This document shows positions 25,201-36,973 of a stretch of DNA of 64,000 nt, in pieces (position 1 is the first letter of the stretch; each line of letters opens with the position of its first letter). Where the stretch lies: positions 62,001-126,000 of the forward strand of contig VIIQ02000134.1 of the NCBI GenBank assembly GCA_007449985.2. Reading direction: 5' to 3'. The notes beneath the pieces are model-generated. The model did not search any database, was not told the DNA's origin, and saw only the letters and a list, made by a program, of their open reading frames with translations. This DNA is from Desmodesmus armatus. Taxonomy: Eukaryota; Chlorophyta; Chlorophyceae; Sphaeropleales; Scenedesmaceae. A program made the position numbers and the translations under genes.

Positions 25201-26811
25201 GCAGACCAGCAAGCGTGATGCACGCGGTACCCTGGGGGGGGGGGGGGGAACAGCATAGGGGGCAAGGGGGAAAACGGCTTGAGCGGTGGAAGATGACACT
25301 AGAACTTACAAGGGAAATGCATGCGATCCACACAGCAGCACATCCCTACATAAGGATTCTTGCCTGCCGTGGCAAGCGGTGAAGTATCTACCATACCATC
25401 TGCAACCACACATCGCTGCCATGCAACCCCATCTCCATGTGTTCAGGCTCTAAACCTCTTGACTCTGACGCCCCTCTTCCTCTTCCCGTTGGCTCGACTC
25501 TCCCTCACACTGTCTGCCATCAGCACACAAACACACCCCGCCCCCACCCCCTTCCCTACCCCACACACACACGTACGTCACAGTTTGACTTTTCTGGTAG
25601 GACCGTGTACGCGTGGTAAAACTGCTTGCATGCGAAGCGCATGTATTCCATGCATGTAACACACATCTCCCCCCCCCCCACACACACACCAAGTACTCCC
25701 TCTGTCGACACACACACACACACCGACGCACTGCTCAGTACTGAGGGATTACGTCACTGTTGCTTGCCAGTCTTAGTGAGCTTGCATGTATCCGAGTACT
25801 CCATCTGTCGACACTCGCCCCCCCCCCCTGTGCTTACCTGAATGTCGTCGTTGAATGCGCACATCTTGTGCCTGTACTCGTCCAGCAGCCTGAATGCGTT
25901 GTTGTTGCCAAAGTCCTCAAACTGCACCAGCAGGTGGGGCTGCCACGCCTTGAGGGCCTCCATCACCTCACGCATGAAACCATCAAACTCAGCGCCTGCA
26001 ATGTGCGGAGGGGGGGGGGCAGGGGAGAGAGGGGGGGGGGAAAGGGGGAAAATCATCACACACACAAAGCTGTCAAACTCAGCCCCTGCACATGCGCGTA
26101 GGAATGAAAGGCACACTAGTCAAGAGCGCACTTTGGTAACAAGACACTTTAGTCAGAAGGCACATCAGTCACAAGGCACACAGGTAATCACATCATGCAC
26201 GAAGCTGTCAAACTCTGCACCTGTGACCCGGGGGGGGGGGTATCTACAGGGGGGGAAGGGGAGGGGGCCCCGGGCCGGGGCAATAGGGGGGTAGCAGACA
26301 CACCGAAGCTGTCAAACTTAGCACCTGCACATACACACTTGGTTGGGAGCACACCAGGCACAGGGCACCAGTCACATGACACATTACTAATGTGACATCA
26401 GTCAGAAGGCACATCAGTCAAAGGCACACAGCCAAACTACTTTACCGCATGAAGCTGTCAATCTGACAGCATGGGATGCATGACGCCCTTAGTACTGTGA
26501 CCCCAATCAAGTTCATGTGTTCAACACACCCCGATCAAGTCCAAGTGTTGAATACACAGCACAAACAGCACACAAACACCCCCCCCCTTCAAACACCCCA
26601 TCCAAGTGTCTTACTCCCCATCCCCCAACACTCACCTGATATGCGTGGTGCCTTGATTCCCTTGTAGTTGTCGTCCTCCAGGTATGTTGGGTTGTTGGTG
26701 CCAATGTCCACGCAGATGGGCAGGCACTGCATGGGGTTCACACCCGCAGCAGCAGTGTACAGAGTGATCTTGCCCTCACTGATGCCCATGCCGTTGCAAC
26801 CAAGGTCGCCT

Positions 26812-26849
<38 letters not shown>

Positions 26850-29779
26850 TGGCATCGCTTTCCAGGGGGTCGGGATTTGGGGGGGGGGGGGGGAGATGCT
26901 GCGAGTAGGCACAGTCGCCACACATCTGCCTACCGCAATAGAGCCAGTTCACCAGTCGGTGGGAGTGCCCCCCCCCCCTCTTTTGCCAACCCCCTGTGGG
27001 TGTGGCCAGCTGATGGGAGTCAAGCCCCCCCCTCCTCCCCCGGGGTCCTGCTAGTAAGTACCCCACAAAGCAAACCCAGCCCGCTCCATCAGCGCGCTGC
27101 TCACCCAGTCCCAGGATGCGCTCCCCGTCTGTGATGACCACCACCTTGATGTCCTGCGCAGGCCAGTCTGCCAGTCTTGCCGCCACGCGCCCCTTGTCGT
27201 GCAGTGTGAGGTACATGCCACGCGTCTTCAGGGGCAGCTTGTGGTAGTGCTCACACGCCTCACCAACAGTGGGCTGCAGGAAGTGGGAGGGGGGGGGGTG
27301 GTTGGAAGGCAAGAAGTAAAGGGGGCGGGCCACAGGCAGTGAGGGGGCAACGGGCAGGCAGAGATAGGGGGGTAGGTGGGTGTGTTTTTCAGAGGGGGGG
27401 GGGGTAAAACAGGAAGACGGGGCACAGGCAGCTGAGGGGAGCCAGAACAGGGGGCAGGCAGAAGGGGGGGGGGGGGGTAAACACTAAGCAGAGGGGGGCC
27501 AGGCGCGGCAGACAGGAAGGAGAACAAGTGCCACCAGTACTGCCGCTTCTACTGAAGTAAAAGCAATTGTGCTTGTCAGGGCTGGGTGCTTGCTCATCAC
27601 AAGTGTGGCTGACATGCGGCATATGCAACCCTGGCTGTCTCACCGTGTATATGAATGGCAGTATCTCCTCTGTGTGTTTGAGCAGCAGGTCGTAGTAGAC
27701 CTTGGGGGCCAGGCGCAGCAGGTCACGCAGGGTGAGGTACTTGTCAATGGGGCGCTCAATGGCACGGAACTTGTCAAGGATCAACTCATAGCTGATGTTG
27801 CTGGTGCCTGCGCGGAAGGGAGAGGGGCCCGGGGGGGGGGGGGGGGGAGGTCAGGAGTTGGGGCATGGGGGAAAGGGGGGTGAGGAGTCAAGGCAGAGGG
27901 GGCGGGATGAGGAGTTGGGGCGGCTGGTGCTTTTGAAGAGGATGTTATGGTGCACTTGGGAAGGGAAAGAGAGAGTGGGGGGGGGGGGGGCGAAACAGGA
28001 GAAACAGATAGCCGCAACTTTGTGCACATGTCGGGACGGCATGGGGTGGATACTCCTGCAGCCAGCAGCACGGGTTTCACAGCACCTGGTGATGTTTCCT
28101 TGTGTCGCAATTTGCTGCCAAGCTCTTACTGTGACATCATGGTGATCAACACACAGCAGCCTACCAGCCGGCCAGGTTCCCTTTGTGCCGCTGAAGTGAG
28201 GGTAGGTGCTGCTGAAGTACAACGCTGAGGTCAGTGCGTTAACAAGTTGATTCTGTTGTGTGCTGCGACTGTGCAGCGACTGTGGCTGCGAGGCCCCTGC
28301 AAGTAAGTGGGCCTTCCCCCCAGTCCCCCCCTCTATTCCCTTTTCTGTCGCACCAGCATCAACTCTTCAGGCTGTACCTCAGCCTCAAGGTGACGCTGGT
28401 ACAGCACCTGAATAAGGTGACCGAGTGACTGCTAGAGCTGGTGTCGTCCTGCCACTTAGCACACTGTAGCCATGTGGTGGTGTGACTATGCCTGCAGACG
28501 CTGGGGAGTGCGAGCCTTTTGAGCAGGCCTGTCACATGTCTGTTGTCGAGTGTTGCAGCAGCCTGCATGCTGCCCAAATGTTTGCACAAGCATGACCTGC
28601 TCAAGCATGCACTACGCGTTCACGGCACCAAGGGGAGCCAACCAGCTGCATGCTGCACCCGGCTTGAGCAAGGACTCCTGATTCAGCACATAAGTTGCTA
28701 TGCTTTTATTTCCACACTGTGGAAAGGTGTCACCCAGCACAACAGCAGCCCCCCCCCCCCCGCCAGCTCTTTAAAACAGTCTGCGAGCTGGCCCTGTTGG
28801 TGGTGATCTGCCCCCCCCCCACCGCCCAGCGACCGTATCCCTGCGCCCTCGGCAAACATCCACAATCTACGCCCATGCAACACATATGGCGCTATGTGGG
28901 TGTCCCCTGCCTGCATGCACGGGGCTGGGATGTGTGATGCATCGGTTGCGTGGCGGCGCAGCTGCAGGAAACATGCTCCAACAAACAACAAAGTTATGAA
29001 TCCTTTGAATTCTTGTCAGCACAGCCTACATGTCAGGGCACAGACCCCCCTGAAGCATGCGGTGCTGGTCCTGCCACTTGCACGAGCAAATGCACTTTCC
29101 TTGGGTTTATCACAACGACCCTGGGTTTATCCACAAACCTTGAACACAGTAACCCAGAATGCTGTTTGGGTGTGGGTTGATGTCATGTCAACACCCCCCC
29201 CCCCCCCTGCTTGCCATGCTATCAACTTGACATCCTGGTCCGACCCATCATTTCCCACGTCCGGGCCATAAACGGCAGTATAGTGTGCCCCTATCTGCCT
29301 GGGGCTTACTCATCTTGCTCATCAAACTTTGTACATAACTTGTCGTTTCAGGATGCTGTCCTACTGGATGCTGCACCAGCCCGCGCACAACAGGCCAGCA
29401 CAGCACTACTGTGGCACAACCTCATCTCACCTTGATACACTGGATTAGCCAGCGCCAAATCTAAACTGCTCCTTTGCTGAATTGTCTGTGCTGTTGCCAT
29501 CTTTGGTGGTCCCTGGGAGCTGAAAGAGCGCTGCTGGTGCCTGCTGCTGGTGAGAGCCAAGGGCCAGACAGAGAGGAGCTGCTTTGGCGGGGGGTGTCCT
29601 GATGCTGGTGTCGCTGCAAGAGCGTCAGTCTCCTTGCTGGCAAAGTACACAAACGCGTTCTCGCTTGCCCAGAGAGGAAGCGACGAAGCAGAAGCCCCGC
29701 CAAGAAAACGTGTGTGGAACCTTGCTTCAACGCCAAAAGTGCCTTTCTTTGAAAGCGCAGTAAGCAGCAACCTCAGCAT
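22254..29779 (-). CDS. Malic enzyme (NAD(P)-dependent), mitochondrial-type presequence
   Basis: Malic enzyme decarboxylates malate to pyruvate with NAD(P)+ reduction. Eleven exons join in phase: 29779-29431, 27807-27644, 27273-27105, 26809-26636, 25995-25838, 25231-25089, 24708-24651, 24193-23941, 23387-23225, 22783-22719 and 22413-22254. They give 618 residues if one base missing near 24004 is allowed for. The N-terminus [13 protein letters not shown] with RSFSSQ further on looks like a mitochondrial presequence. Catalytic blocks are in order: [68 protein letters not shown] (nucleotide binding, about residue 368) and FASGSPF with [10 protein letters not shown]. The GAGEAGTG loop resembles plant NADP enzymes, so cofactor choice is open. 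The C-terminus ends WTADQL. Introns 4 and 7 contain arrays of exon-edge copies. Intron 1 is 1.6 kb without coding signal. Confidence 0.93.
23102..23161 (+). repeat. Best copy of the dispersed CTGTGTCTACAC repeat
   Basis: The element runs from ATGTCACATC through GCATTGGCTGGATGC to CTCCCTGTGTCTACACACAC, the same order as near 388-442. It lies in intron 9 of the malic enzyme gene, antisense to it. Confidence 0.85.
24516..24650 (-). repeat. Array of decayed copies of malic enzyme exon 7 end
   Basis: At least six short units resemble CCTTGCTGTCCATGAA, the last codons of exon 7 plus its donor, whose true copy is 24645-24665. The clearest unit (24519-24538) keeps the donor context CCCACCTTGCT-TCCATGAA. 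The others (about 24544-24640) are degraded. All lie at the start of intron 7. Confidence 0.75.
26060..26475 (-). repeat. Four decayed copies of malic enzyme exon 5 start
   Basis: Units at about 26066-26090, 26197-26223, 26303-26329 and 26447-26470 repeat the acceptor and the first codons of exon 5 (reading GAEFDSF-like in place of GAEFDGF). The true boundary is 25971-26000. Between units a second motif, GTCAGAAGGCACATCAGTCA, recurs, so the repeated block is larger than the exon edge alone. Confidence 0.8.
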
Positions 29780-30588
29780 AGGCTCGTTTGTGATAAGATA
29801 AGGAACCACGCCCAAACGGTTGTGTTGGTGAGGTTGCGGGCAAGCAGGAAGTGACACACCCACGGGCACGGCAAAACCTCCGCGCGAACAATTACAATTC
29901 CTCAAGTATTAATGTTAGCGCGGCTAATGCAACCACTGATTGGCCCTGAACAGCTACGTCAGCTTCCAAGGTGGTGAACACAAAAAGAAGCTTCCGATGC
30001 GGCCTCTTGGTGTCGCTAGGGCCACTCGACAGGTCATATGTTCACTTCGTCATGCTCTGTGCGTTTAATGTGTTTTGGGCTCACACAGAAGCACTCCACG
30101 CTGCTGATCTGGTGACTTGCCCACGTTGGCTGTGCCACATACCTCCCCGAGAGCATGTAGTGGTGAAAGGAAGTGATGCATGCACCCCTTCTGGGACCCC
30201 GAATGCCCCTACCCTTGGTGGCAATGCCCCAGGGCCTATGCCATGCAGATGCACCCCCCCCCCCCTTGCTATGCTTTGTTTTGAAAGGTTCTTACCCTCC
30301 ATCACCTCTGAGAATGCGCAGAGCACCCCGGGTAGGGCATGTTGCAGGAACTGTCCCCCCCCCCCCCAAGTTGGAAGACGTCTGTCACTGCAAGTAAACC
30401 TTGCCCGGAGCTACGTACTTGGTGGTAGTGACAAATGCAGGCTCTTGCCAATAGAACCACACTGTTATAACCGAGAAGATCTGGTCAGAATATCAGTACA
30501 TGAACCCCTCCAAACACTCCATGTCTCTCTCTGCTGCTGCTGCGGCCGGTAAACAAATCGTTCAACTTGCTACTACTGCTGCTGCTGC
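29780..30588. other. Gap between malic enzyme start and Cpn60-beta end
   Basis: These 0.8 kb must hold the malic enzyme promoter and the Cpn60-beta 3'UTR. The reading frame of malic enzyme exon 1 stays open upstream to about 29905 but contains no earlier ATG. No TGTAA signal for Cpn60-beta was found. A plus-strand frame (29971-30552) has no recognisable domain. Confidence 0.45.
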
Positions 30589-31590
30589 TCAGTAGCCGTA
30601 GTCATCTGCGCCTCCTGCTGCTGCAGCTGCTGGGTTCCTCTCAGGGATTTCCGTGACCACCACATCAGCCAGCAGGAAGGTCTTGGCAACACTGCAGGCG
30701 TTCTCCAGCGCACAGCGAATCACCTTGCTGCACACACACAGATATTAAAAACAGCAGCAGAGCACGACAGGCCACAACGACAAAGAGGGAAGATGGTGTC
30801 AAGGGGGTGCAAGAGTGTACTCGGATTACATGAAGAGATGGATTTGGTGTTGTGGAGTATGCAAGGAGGAGGCGGGCTCAGTAGGGACAAGAACAGCTGT
30901 CAGATGGCAGGATGAGGACGGGTGTGGGAGGGTGGGTAGTGATCAGCACCCAGCCCAGACATCCCCACAGCCACAAGAGGGTGCAGGCTCAACCTCTCAA
31001 TGTTGCAGCAAGCTGACACCACCGCCCCCTGTTGGTCCTTCCCTCACGACCAACACAGCAACGTTGCTCCTGCAGCAGCCACTGAAAACACTTTCATGAA
31101 TAGATAAATGATGTCAAATATTATGTATATTGATATGATCATTGATATAATGATATACTTATAATAAAATACTCATAATAAAATATTATATCATTATGAC
31201 CATTGAAACACCTTGAATGCAGCACACGGCCACTCACGTTGGGTCGATGATGCCTGTCTGCATGAGGTCCTCGAACCTGTCCACTGCTGCGTTGTAGCCA
31301 TAGTTGGGGTCTTGGCTGTCAATCACCCGCTGCATCACCACACTGCCGTTGGTGCCCGCATTCTCAGCAATCAGCTTCAGGGGGTAGGTCAGCGCCTTCT
31401 TCACAATCTCAGCACCAACCTGCGCACAGGCAGCAGGAACACATACACCACGCACACGTTAAACACCTGCAGCGCTCTTAGCAATCAGCTTCAGGGGATG
31501 GGTAGGTAGGGGGTAGGCGCCTTCTTGTCAATCAGCGCCTTCTTCACAATCTCGCCACCAACATCTGCGCAGTGCAGCGTGACCAGTCAT

Positions 31591-31646
<56 letters not shown>

Positions 31647-34600
31647 TCATCAATCCATCAATCCATCCATCCATTTTGGACGTTTGTTGTGGAGGCTATC
31701 AGAACGCCTAAGCTACACCCACAATCCTGTAGGATTCAGCCTGATCAACCTAGCCCTTGCATGACACACATATATCCCCCCTGTCCACCCTCACCTTCTG
31801 CTCCTCGTTGCTGAGTGTCTCCTTGACTGCGTCCACCTTGGCCGCCAGCTTGAGCAGCGTGCAGCCTCCACCAATGACAATGCCCTCCTCCACTGCTGCC
31901 TTGGTGGCGTTGAGTGCATCCTCAACACGCAGCTTCTTCTCCTTCAACTCAGTCTCGGTCTGGGCACCAACCTGCGCACACAAAGTGCCATCGCTTGTAA
32001 GTGTCTTTGTGCGACTATCCTTGGTGAGCAGCCTGTACACAGCTAGTGTGAGCACACACCCACTCCCCCTTCCCCCCACCCTACACATCCACACCCACCC
32101 AACCCTGTATGAGACCCCCCCCCCCTGAGTCAGCCACGCTATTCCTCTCCCCCCCCCCCCCACACACACACTACTTGCTTGCATGTGACTTCCATGTTCA
32201 TAGAATGCTAGCTACTCAAGTAATCCCTGTGCTAACACACTCAAATCCCCACCCCACCCACCCTGTGCCCTCAGCCCCCCCCCCCCCCGGGCTGAGTCAC
32301 GCACACCACCCACCCACCTGGATGATGGCCACTCCCCCGCTGAGTCGTGCAATGCGCTCGTTGAGCTTCTCCTTCTCATACTCCTGCTCCGTGTCAGCAA
32401 CAAGGTTGCGGATTTGCTTCACACGGGTGTCAACATCCTCCTGGGTGCGCCCATCACCCACGATGGTGCAGTACTCCTTGCCCACCAACACCTTGGCAGC
32501 CAGGCCCAGCACACTCTCATCAGCCTTGTCCAGGGTGATGCCCAGCTCATCCTTCACAAGCTGGCCACCGGTCAGGATGGAAATGTCCTCAAGGTACGAC
32601 GTCTTGCGCTCACCTGGGGGGGAGGGAGGGGGGGGGGGGCAGAGGGGGCATACGTATGTCAGCACAGGAGCTGCAAGGACAAGCCAGAGGGTGATAGTGA
32701 TATACATGCCACAAACAACTGGGTGGGGGGCTCAAGTGTGTCAGCACTGCAGTTCCCAGGACAAGCCAGAGGGTAATGACATATATATGCCACAATCTTG
32801 TCATGAGCTAGGCCTCACCCTGGACAAGAAGTCGGCCAATGGGAGGTGGGGGGGGGGGGGGGGGCTTGAAACCTGGGGCCTTGACCGCCACTACCTGGAG
32901 TGTGCCGTGCAGCTTCCCTTGCGTGTCCCCCCCCTCCTCCCCCCCCCCTCCCTCCCTCACACCACCTCACCAAATCCTGGTGCCTTGACCGCCACTACCT
33001 GGAGTGTGCCGTGCAGCTTCCCTTACGTGTCCCCCCCCTCCTCCCCCCCCCCTCCCTCCCTCACACCACCTCACCAAATCCTGGTGCCTTGACCGCCACT
33101 ACCTGGAGTGTGCCGTGCAGCTTCCCTTACGTGTCCCCCCCCCTCCCCCCCCCCCTCCCTCCCTCACACCACCTCACCAAATCCTGGTGCCTTGACCGCC
33201 ACTACCTGGAGTGTGCCGTGCAGCTTCCCTTACGTGTCCCCCCCCTCCTCCCCCCCCCCCCCTCCCTCCCTCCCACCACCTCACCAAATCCTGGTGCCTT
33301 GACCGCCACCACCTTGAGTGTGCCGCGCAGCTTGTTGACCACCAGTGTTGCCAGTGCCTCTGCTCAACATCCTCAGCCATGATCAGCAGGGGGTAGTTGC
33401 CGCGGATGGCAGCCTCAAGCAGACCAATCACGTCACGGGCGGTGCTGATCTTCTTGTCAACAAGCAGGATCCTGCGGGGGGGGGGCAGGTGGGGGAGAGA
33501 GGGGGGGAGGGGAGTGGCAGGAACATGTGAGAGAGGGACCGGGAAGGGGGGGGAGATGACAGCATAAGGTTCAATAGGCCAATTGGGTCCTGGGTAGTGC
33601 TGATCTTCTTGTCAACAAGCAAGATCCTGAGGGGGGGGGCACGTGAGAGAAGAGAGGGGGGGGGGTACAGCATCAGCCGATCACGTCACGCGCAGTGCTG
33701 ACCTTCTTGTCAACAAGCAAGATTCTGAGGAGGGGAGGGGACAGGACGAAGGGGGGAGGGGGGGGGGGTTACAGCACAAGGTATACATAAGCAAACCACG
33801 TCGGGGGCAGTGCTGATCCTCTTGTCGACAAGCAGGATCCTGCGGGGCAGGTGGGGGCGGAGGGGGCGGGGGAGTGACCCGGGTAAGGTTCATAAAGGCC
33901 GATCTCGCCACGGTCACGGACGGTGCTGATTTTCTTGTCAACAAGCAGAACTCTGAGGGGGCCGGGGCAAGGGGGGAGCGGGGGAGAGGGGAGGGGGGGC
34001 ACAAGTCGATTCACACGGCCAATCACGTCAAGGACAGAAGAGCGCCAATAATTGAAAGGCTTACTGCACCCTGCCCCTCCCTGCGTTTTCGCCCCCTCCT
34101 TGTGTGTGTGTGTGGGGGGGGGGGGGGCGAAGGACCTACCTGCCGTTCTCATCCTCACAGACCTTGCCATTCGAACCTGTTGGCAAGTCCCCTGCATCTC
34201 GCCCCCCCCCCCTCCCATTGTCCTCTCCATTCTCCCCCATATTTCCCCTCCCAGCTTCTCCACCCCCCTCCCCCCCCTCCCCTCCCCCTTACCCCCCCCC
34301 CCCCCCCCCCGCGCAATGTGACACCCACCTGCAGTTCTCATACTCGCAGACCATGCGCTCAGGGTCTGTGACAAAGTATGGGCTGTAGTAGCCGCGGTCA
34401 AACTGCATGCCCTCCACAAAGATCAGGTTGTCCTCAGCAGTCTTTGACTCCTCCATGGTCACGACACCCTGGCGACCAACCTTGGCCATGGCGTCAGCAA
34501 TCAGCTGGCCAATCTCACTGTTGCCACCTGCATGGAGACAAGCAGCATGGTCGGTGAGCAACAACAACGAAGAGCGGGATCATCTCAGGCCCCCCGATGG

Positions 34601-36624
34601 TAAGGCTGTTGCAGCACCCTTGGATTGTACATGTGGCCAGCCAGTGGGCCCCCCCCCCCACACCACCACCACTGGCACGCCTTAGGCCACACATGTACTA
34701 TGGTTGACCATTACTCAACCCTCCCCACCCCCTCCCCCACGTGCTGAGATAATTGGCCCCCACGTACTGAGATGTTTGGGAGCTAAGACAAGCACGTGCA
34801 AGACCCCCCCCCCCCAGGATGTGTACATGGTTGCACCTCAAGTGTCAAACACACCTGCTGATACTGCTGCCACGTTGGCCAGGTCCTTGTCATCAGCCAC
34901 CTCTGTTGACAGCTTGGCCAGCTCCTTCACCAGGGCAGCAACAGTCTTGTCCATGCCGCGAGTCAGCTGCACAGGGTTGGTGCCTGGGGACAGCAGCAGC
35001 AGCAGCAGCAGCAGCGAGGCCAACCCGCGTCAGCAGCACATCAGGGATAATGTTGTTGAAGTATGTACCACCTCTTTGTACTGCCACGGCAATGCTACTG
35101 CAGCTTTCTCCCTAGCATTCGGGCCTGGTGTTGGGCCCAGGTTGAGGACCCACAGGACCTTCAGCTGAACCAACCGATCACCCTTGCCCAGCAGAGTGCA
35201 GTCACTCCTCCCAAGACGCCAGCCAGGATGTATCCCGTCCCTTGTTTCCTGGGTGCCGTGGTGAACCTGCAGCTGCTGGGTCGCCCCTCACTGTGCAGGG
35301 CACTGCCCCCTGCACTCCGTTGCTGACTTGCTGATCCAGCGCCCTCATGCCGCCTTTCACACTTTTTGATGTGCCTGCAAACTTACCCTCAGCCACTCCC
35401 ACAAGCATGCTCATTGCTGCACCCCACAGCAGGCTGCGTCCAACAAGCATGCTCACATACTGACGCACAAGTAAGCATCCTCTCTATGTGCGCGCAAACG
35501 CAGTGTCAAGACAAGTCGGCTTCCCAGCCCCCCTGTCCCTCCCTCCCTCCCTGCCTGCCTCCCTCCCTCCCTCCCTCCCTCCCTCCCTGCCTGCCTGCCT
35601 CCCCTCACCTGCTGCCACAATCTTGAGTCCCTCTGCAATGAATGCTGCGCTGAGGATGGTTGCGGTGGTTGTTCCGTCTCCTGCTGTGTCGTTGGTGCGT
35701 GCTGCTGCCTGGCGCACCAGCTTGGCTCCAATGTTCTCAACAGGGTCCTCCAGCTCAACCTCACGGGCAATGGTCACACCGTCGTTCACGATCTTGGGGC
35801 TGCCGTACTTTGATTCAAGCACAACGTTGCGGCCCTGCACACGCCGGCAACAACCGGGACAGGAGGGTTTGGGGAGGAAATGAGAAAGGGAAAGCAAGGG
35901 AGTGTGTGTTGCTGGAAGGTCTGTAGTAGAGTGCGACCACAACGCTGTTGTGTTGAAACTGGGGTATGCTGAGAGTGGGGTCCAGCAAGTGGTGCATACC
36001 ATGAGGCTCGAACACACACTGCATGCTTGTGATGTGGCTATGCAACTGCTGCAGACGGCTGTTGCTTGCAGAAGGGCCCGCTCCCGGTGCTGGCTGCTCA
36101 CAAACAAAGCCCAACTCTCATAGTCAACCAAAGATCACTGCTGACGGGCAGGGTGGTGCTCCTGCATGTGTGTTTTGCGCACCTTGGGACCCAGAGTCAC
36201 ACCCACAACTGTGGCCAGCTTGTCTGCACCAGCCTGCATTTTCTTCAGGGCCTCCATGTTCTTGTTGAAGTGCAGGTCCTTTGCGGCATGCACCACATGG
36301 TGACGCCTGTGAACCGGCAGGATTGGGGCGTCAGCCTTCCGAAGTTTCGATGCTACTGCTGCTGCATGAAATCCCATGAACAGACGTTCCCAAGCAATTC
36401 GCTGAGCGCAGACCAACTGACCTGGACTTTGCAGCGACACGAGCAGGACCGAATGCCTTGCCCTGCAGGGACCTGCGCACACGACGGAATGGTCAGCTGA
36501 TTCGCTGCTGCCACTGCTGCTGGCCAGTTGCCACAGCGCGTCGAGCATACTGGGCGTCTGTAAGGGTAAATACATAAGATTCTACAATCATACTGTATTC
36601 ACACCTCATCTGTGCGGAGTGCAT
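30589..36624 (-). CDS. CPN60B: Chloroplast chaperonin Cpn60 beta subunit
   Basis: Cpn60-beta forms the GroEL-type double ring in the stroma with Cpn60-alpha and folds imported proteins including Rubisco large subunit. Eleven exons join in phase: 36624-36605, 36472-36422, 36306-36183, 35834-35609, 34983-34855, 34527-34329, 33471-33285, 32613-32318, 31971-31795, 31419-31238 and 30727-30589. They give 576 residues if one base missing at about 33360 is allowed for. Exon 1 is only 20 nt; the transit peptide begins [19 protein letters not shown]. The mature part starts near [10 protein letters not shown]. Signatures: [38 protein letters not shown] (nucleotide site, about 117-122), [63 protein letters not shown]. 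The tail ends GADDYGY, as in plastid beta subunits, without a GGM repeat. Confidence 0.95.
31100..31210. other. AT-rich island in Cpn60-beta intron 10
   Basis: About 110 bp are nearly all A/T with repeated ATAATGATAT and AATAAAAT motifs that can pair with each other. The surrounding introns are G/C-rich, so the base composition is foreign to the locus. No coding content. Confidence 0.8.
31476..31556 (-). repeat. Decayed copy of Cpn60-beta exon 10 start
   Basis: This segment in intron 9 repeats the first about 60 nt of exon 10 with its acceptor (true copy 31361-31424). It has an internal duplication of the CGCCTTCTT block and several indels. Confidence 0.75.
31592..31645. repeat. (CA)n microsatellite
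   Basis: About 27 uninterrupted CA units lie in intron 9 of Cpn60-beta, followed by a short ATCC repeat. Confidence 0.97.
32878..33295 (-). repeat. 104-bp tandem array copying the Cpn60-beta exon 7 end and donor
   Basis: Four units starting about 32878, 32982, 33086 and 33189 precede the true exon edge (about 33296) with spacings of 104, 104, 103 and 107 bp. Each unit carries a copy of the last 40 or so coding nt (reading the VAVKAPGF region), a full GGATTTG|GTGAGG-type donor and a C-rich tail. The four intronic units are nearly identical to each other and diverge more from the true exon. Confidence 0.93.
33590..33960 (-). repeat. Four copies of Cpn60-beta exon 7 start in intron 6
   Basis: Units at about 33593-33630, 33693-33730, 33808-33845 and 33922-33958 repeat the acceptor and first codons of exon 7 (reading [10 protein letters not shown]). 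The true copy is 33436-33478. Each is followed by a G-rich tract, as at the true acceptor. The units still read LLVDKKIS in one frame. Confidence 0.9.
34136..34172 (-). repeat. Decayed copy of Cpn60-beta exon 6 end
   Basis: This segment resembles 34321-34362, the end of exon 6 with donor (CACCTGCAGTTCTCATACTC versus TACCTGCCGTTCTCATCCTC). It retains a donor-like GTAGGT on the minus strand. Confidence 0.7.
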
Positions 36625-36973
36625 TGCGCCCAGGAAGTGGCTTGGACTTTGGAAACAAGCTGAGGAAGACAAGCTGCGAACGCGCAGCTGCTGAGTACAA
36701 TGCAGCACGGAAATAAAGGTGGTCGCATTGCTCTTGCCGGGTCTTCATGCTGCAGAAGGTTCGAGACACTTACGAGGTTTCGAGGTTTTAGTAGAGCCAG
36801 AGGTTGTCACGAAGAAGCACTTCTCATCAACAATCAGTCTAGTGTTACTTCTTTTGCTAAAGACTGGTGTGGTATTCGAGAACAGCAGCTGTCCCAAACA
36901 GTTGTGAAGTGTTCCCTGATCAACAGGCTTTCTGCACACACACTCACCTTCTTGCACTCCCCCCCCCCCCAAT
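36625..36973. promoter_or_regulatory. Shared divergent promoter, Cpn60-beta / UIM-EF gene
   Basis: Only 349 bp separate the two divergent start codons, so both promoters and 5' leaders must lie here. No TATA-like box stands out near either start. A C run (36959-36970) sits immediately before the plus-strand ATG. Confidence 0.6.

Noticed and set aside
31526..31660. CRISPR-like regular spacing of repeats
   Set aside because: Only a CA microsatellite and an exon-edge copy; no conserved repeat with unique spacers.
32109..33092. 327-codon plus-strand frame opposite Cpn60-beta
   Set aside because: Its Pro/Leu-rich repeats are simply the reverse reading of the 104-bp array and C-tracts.
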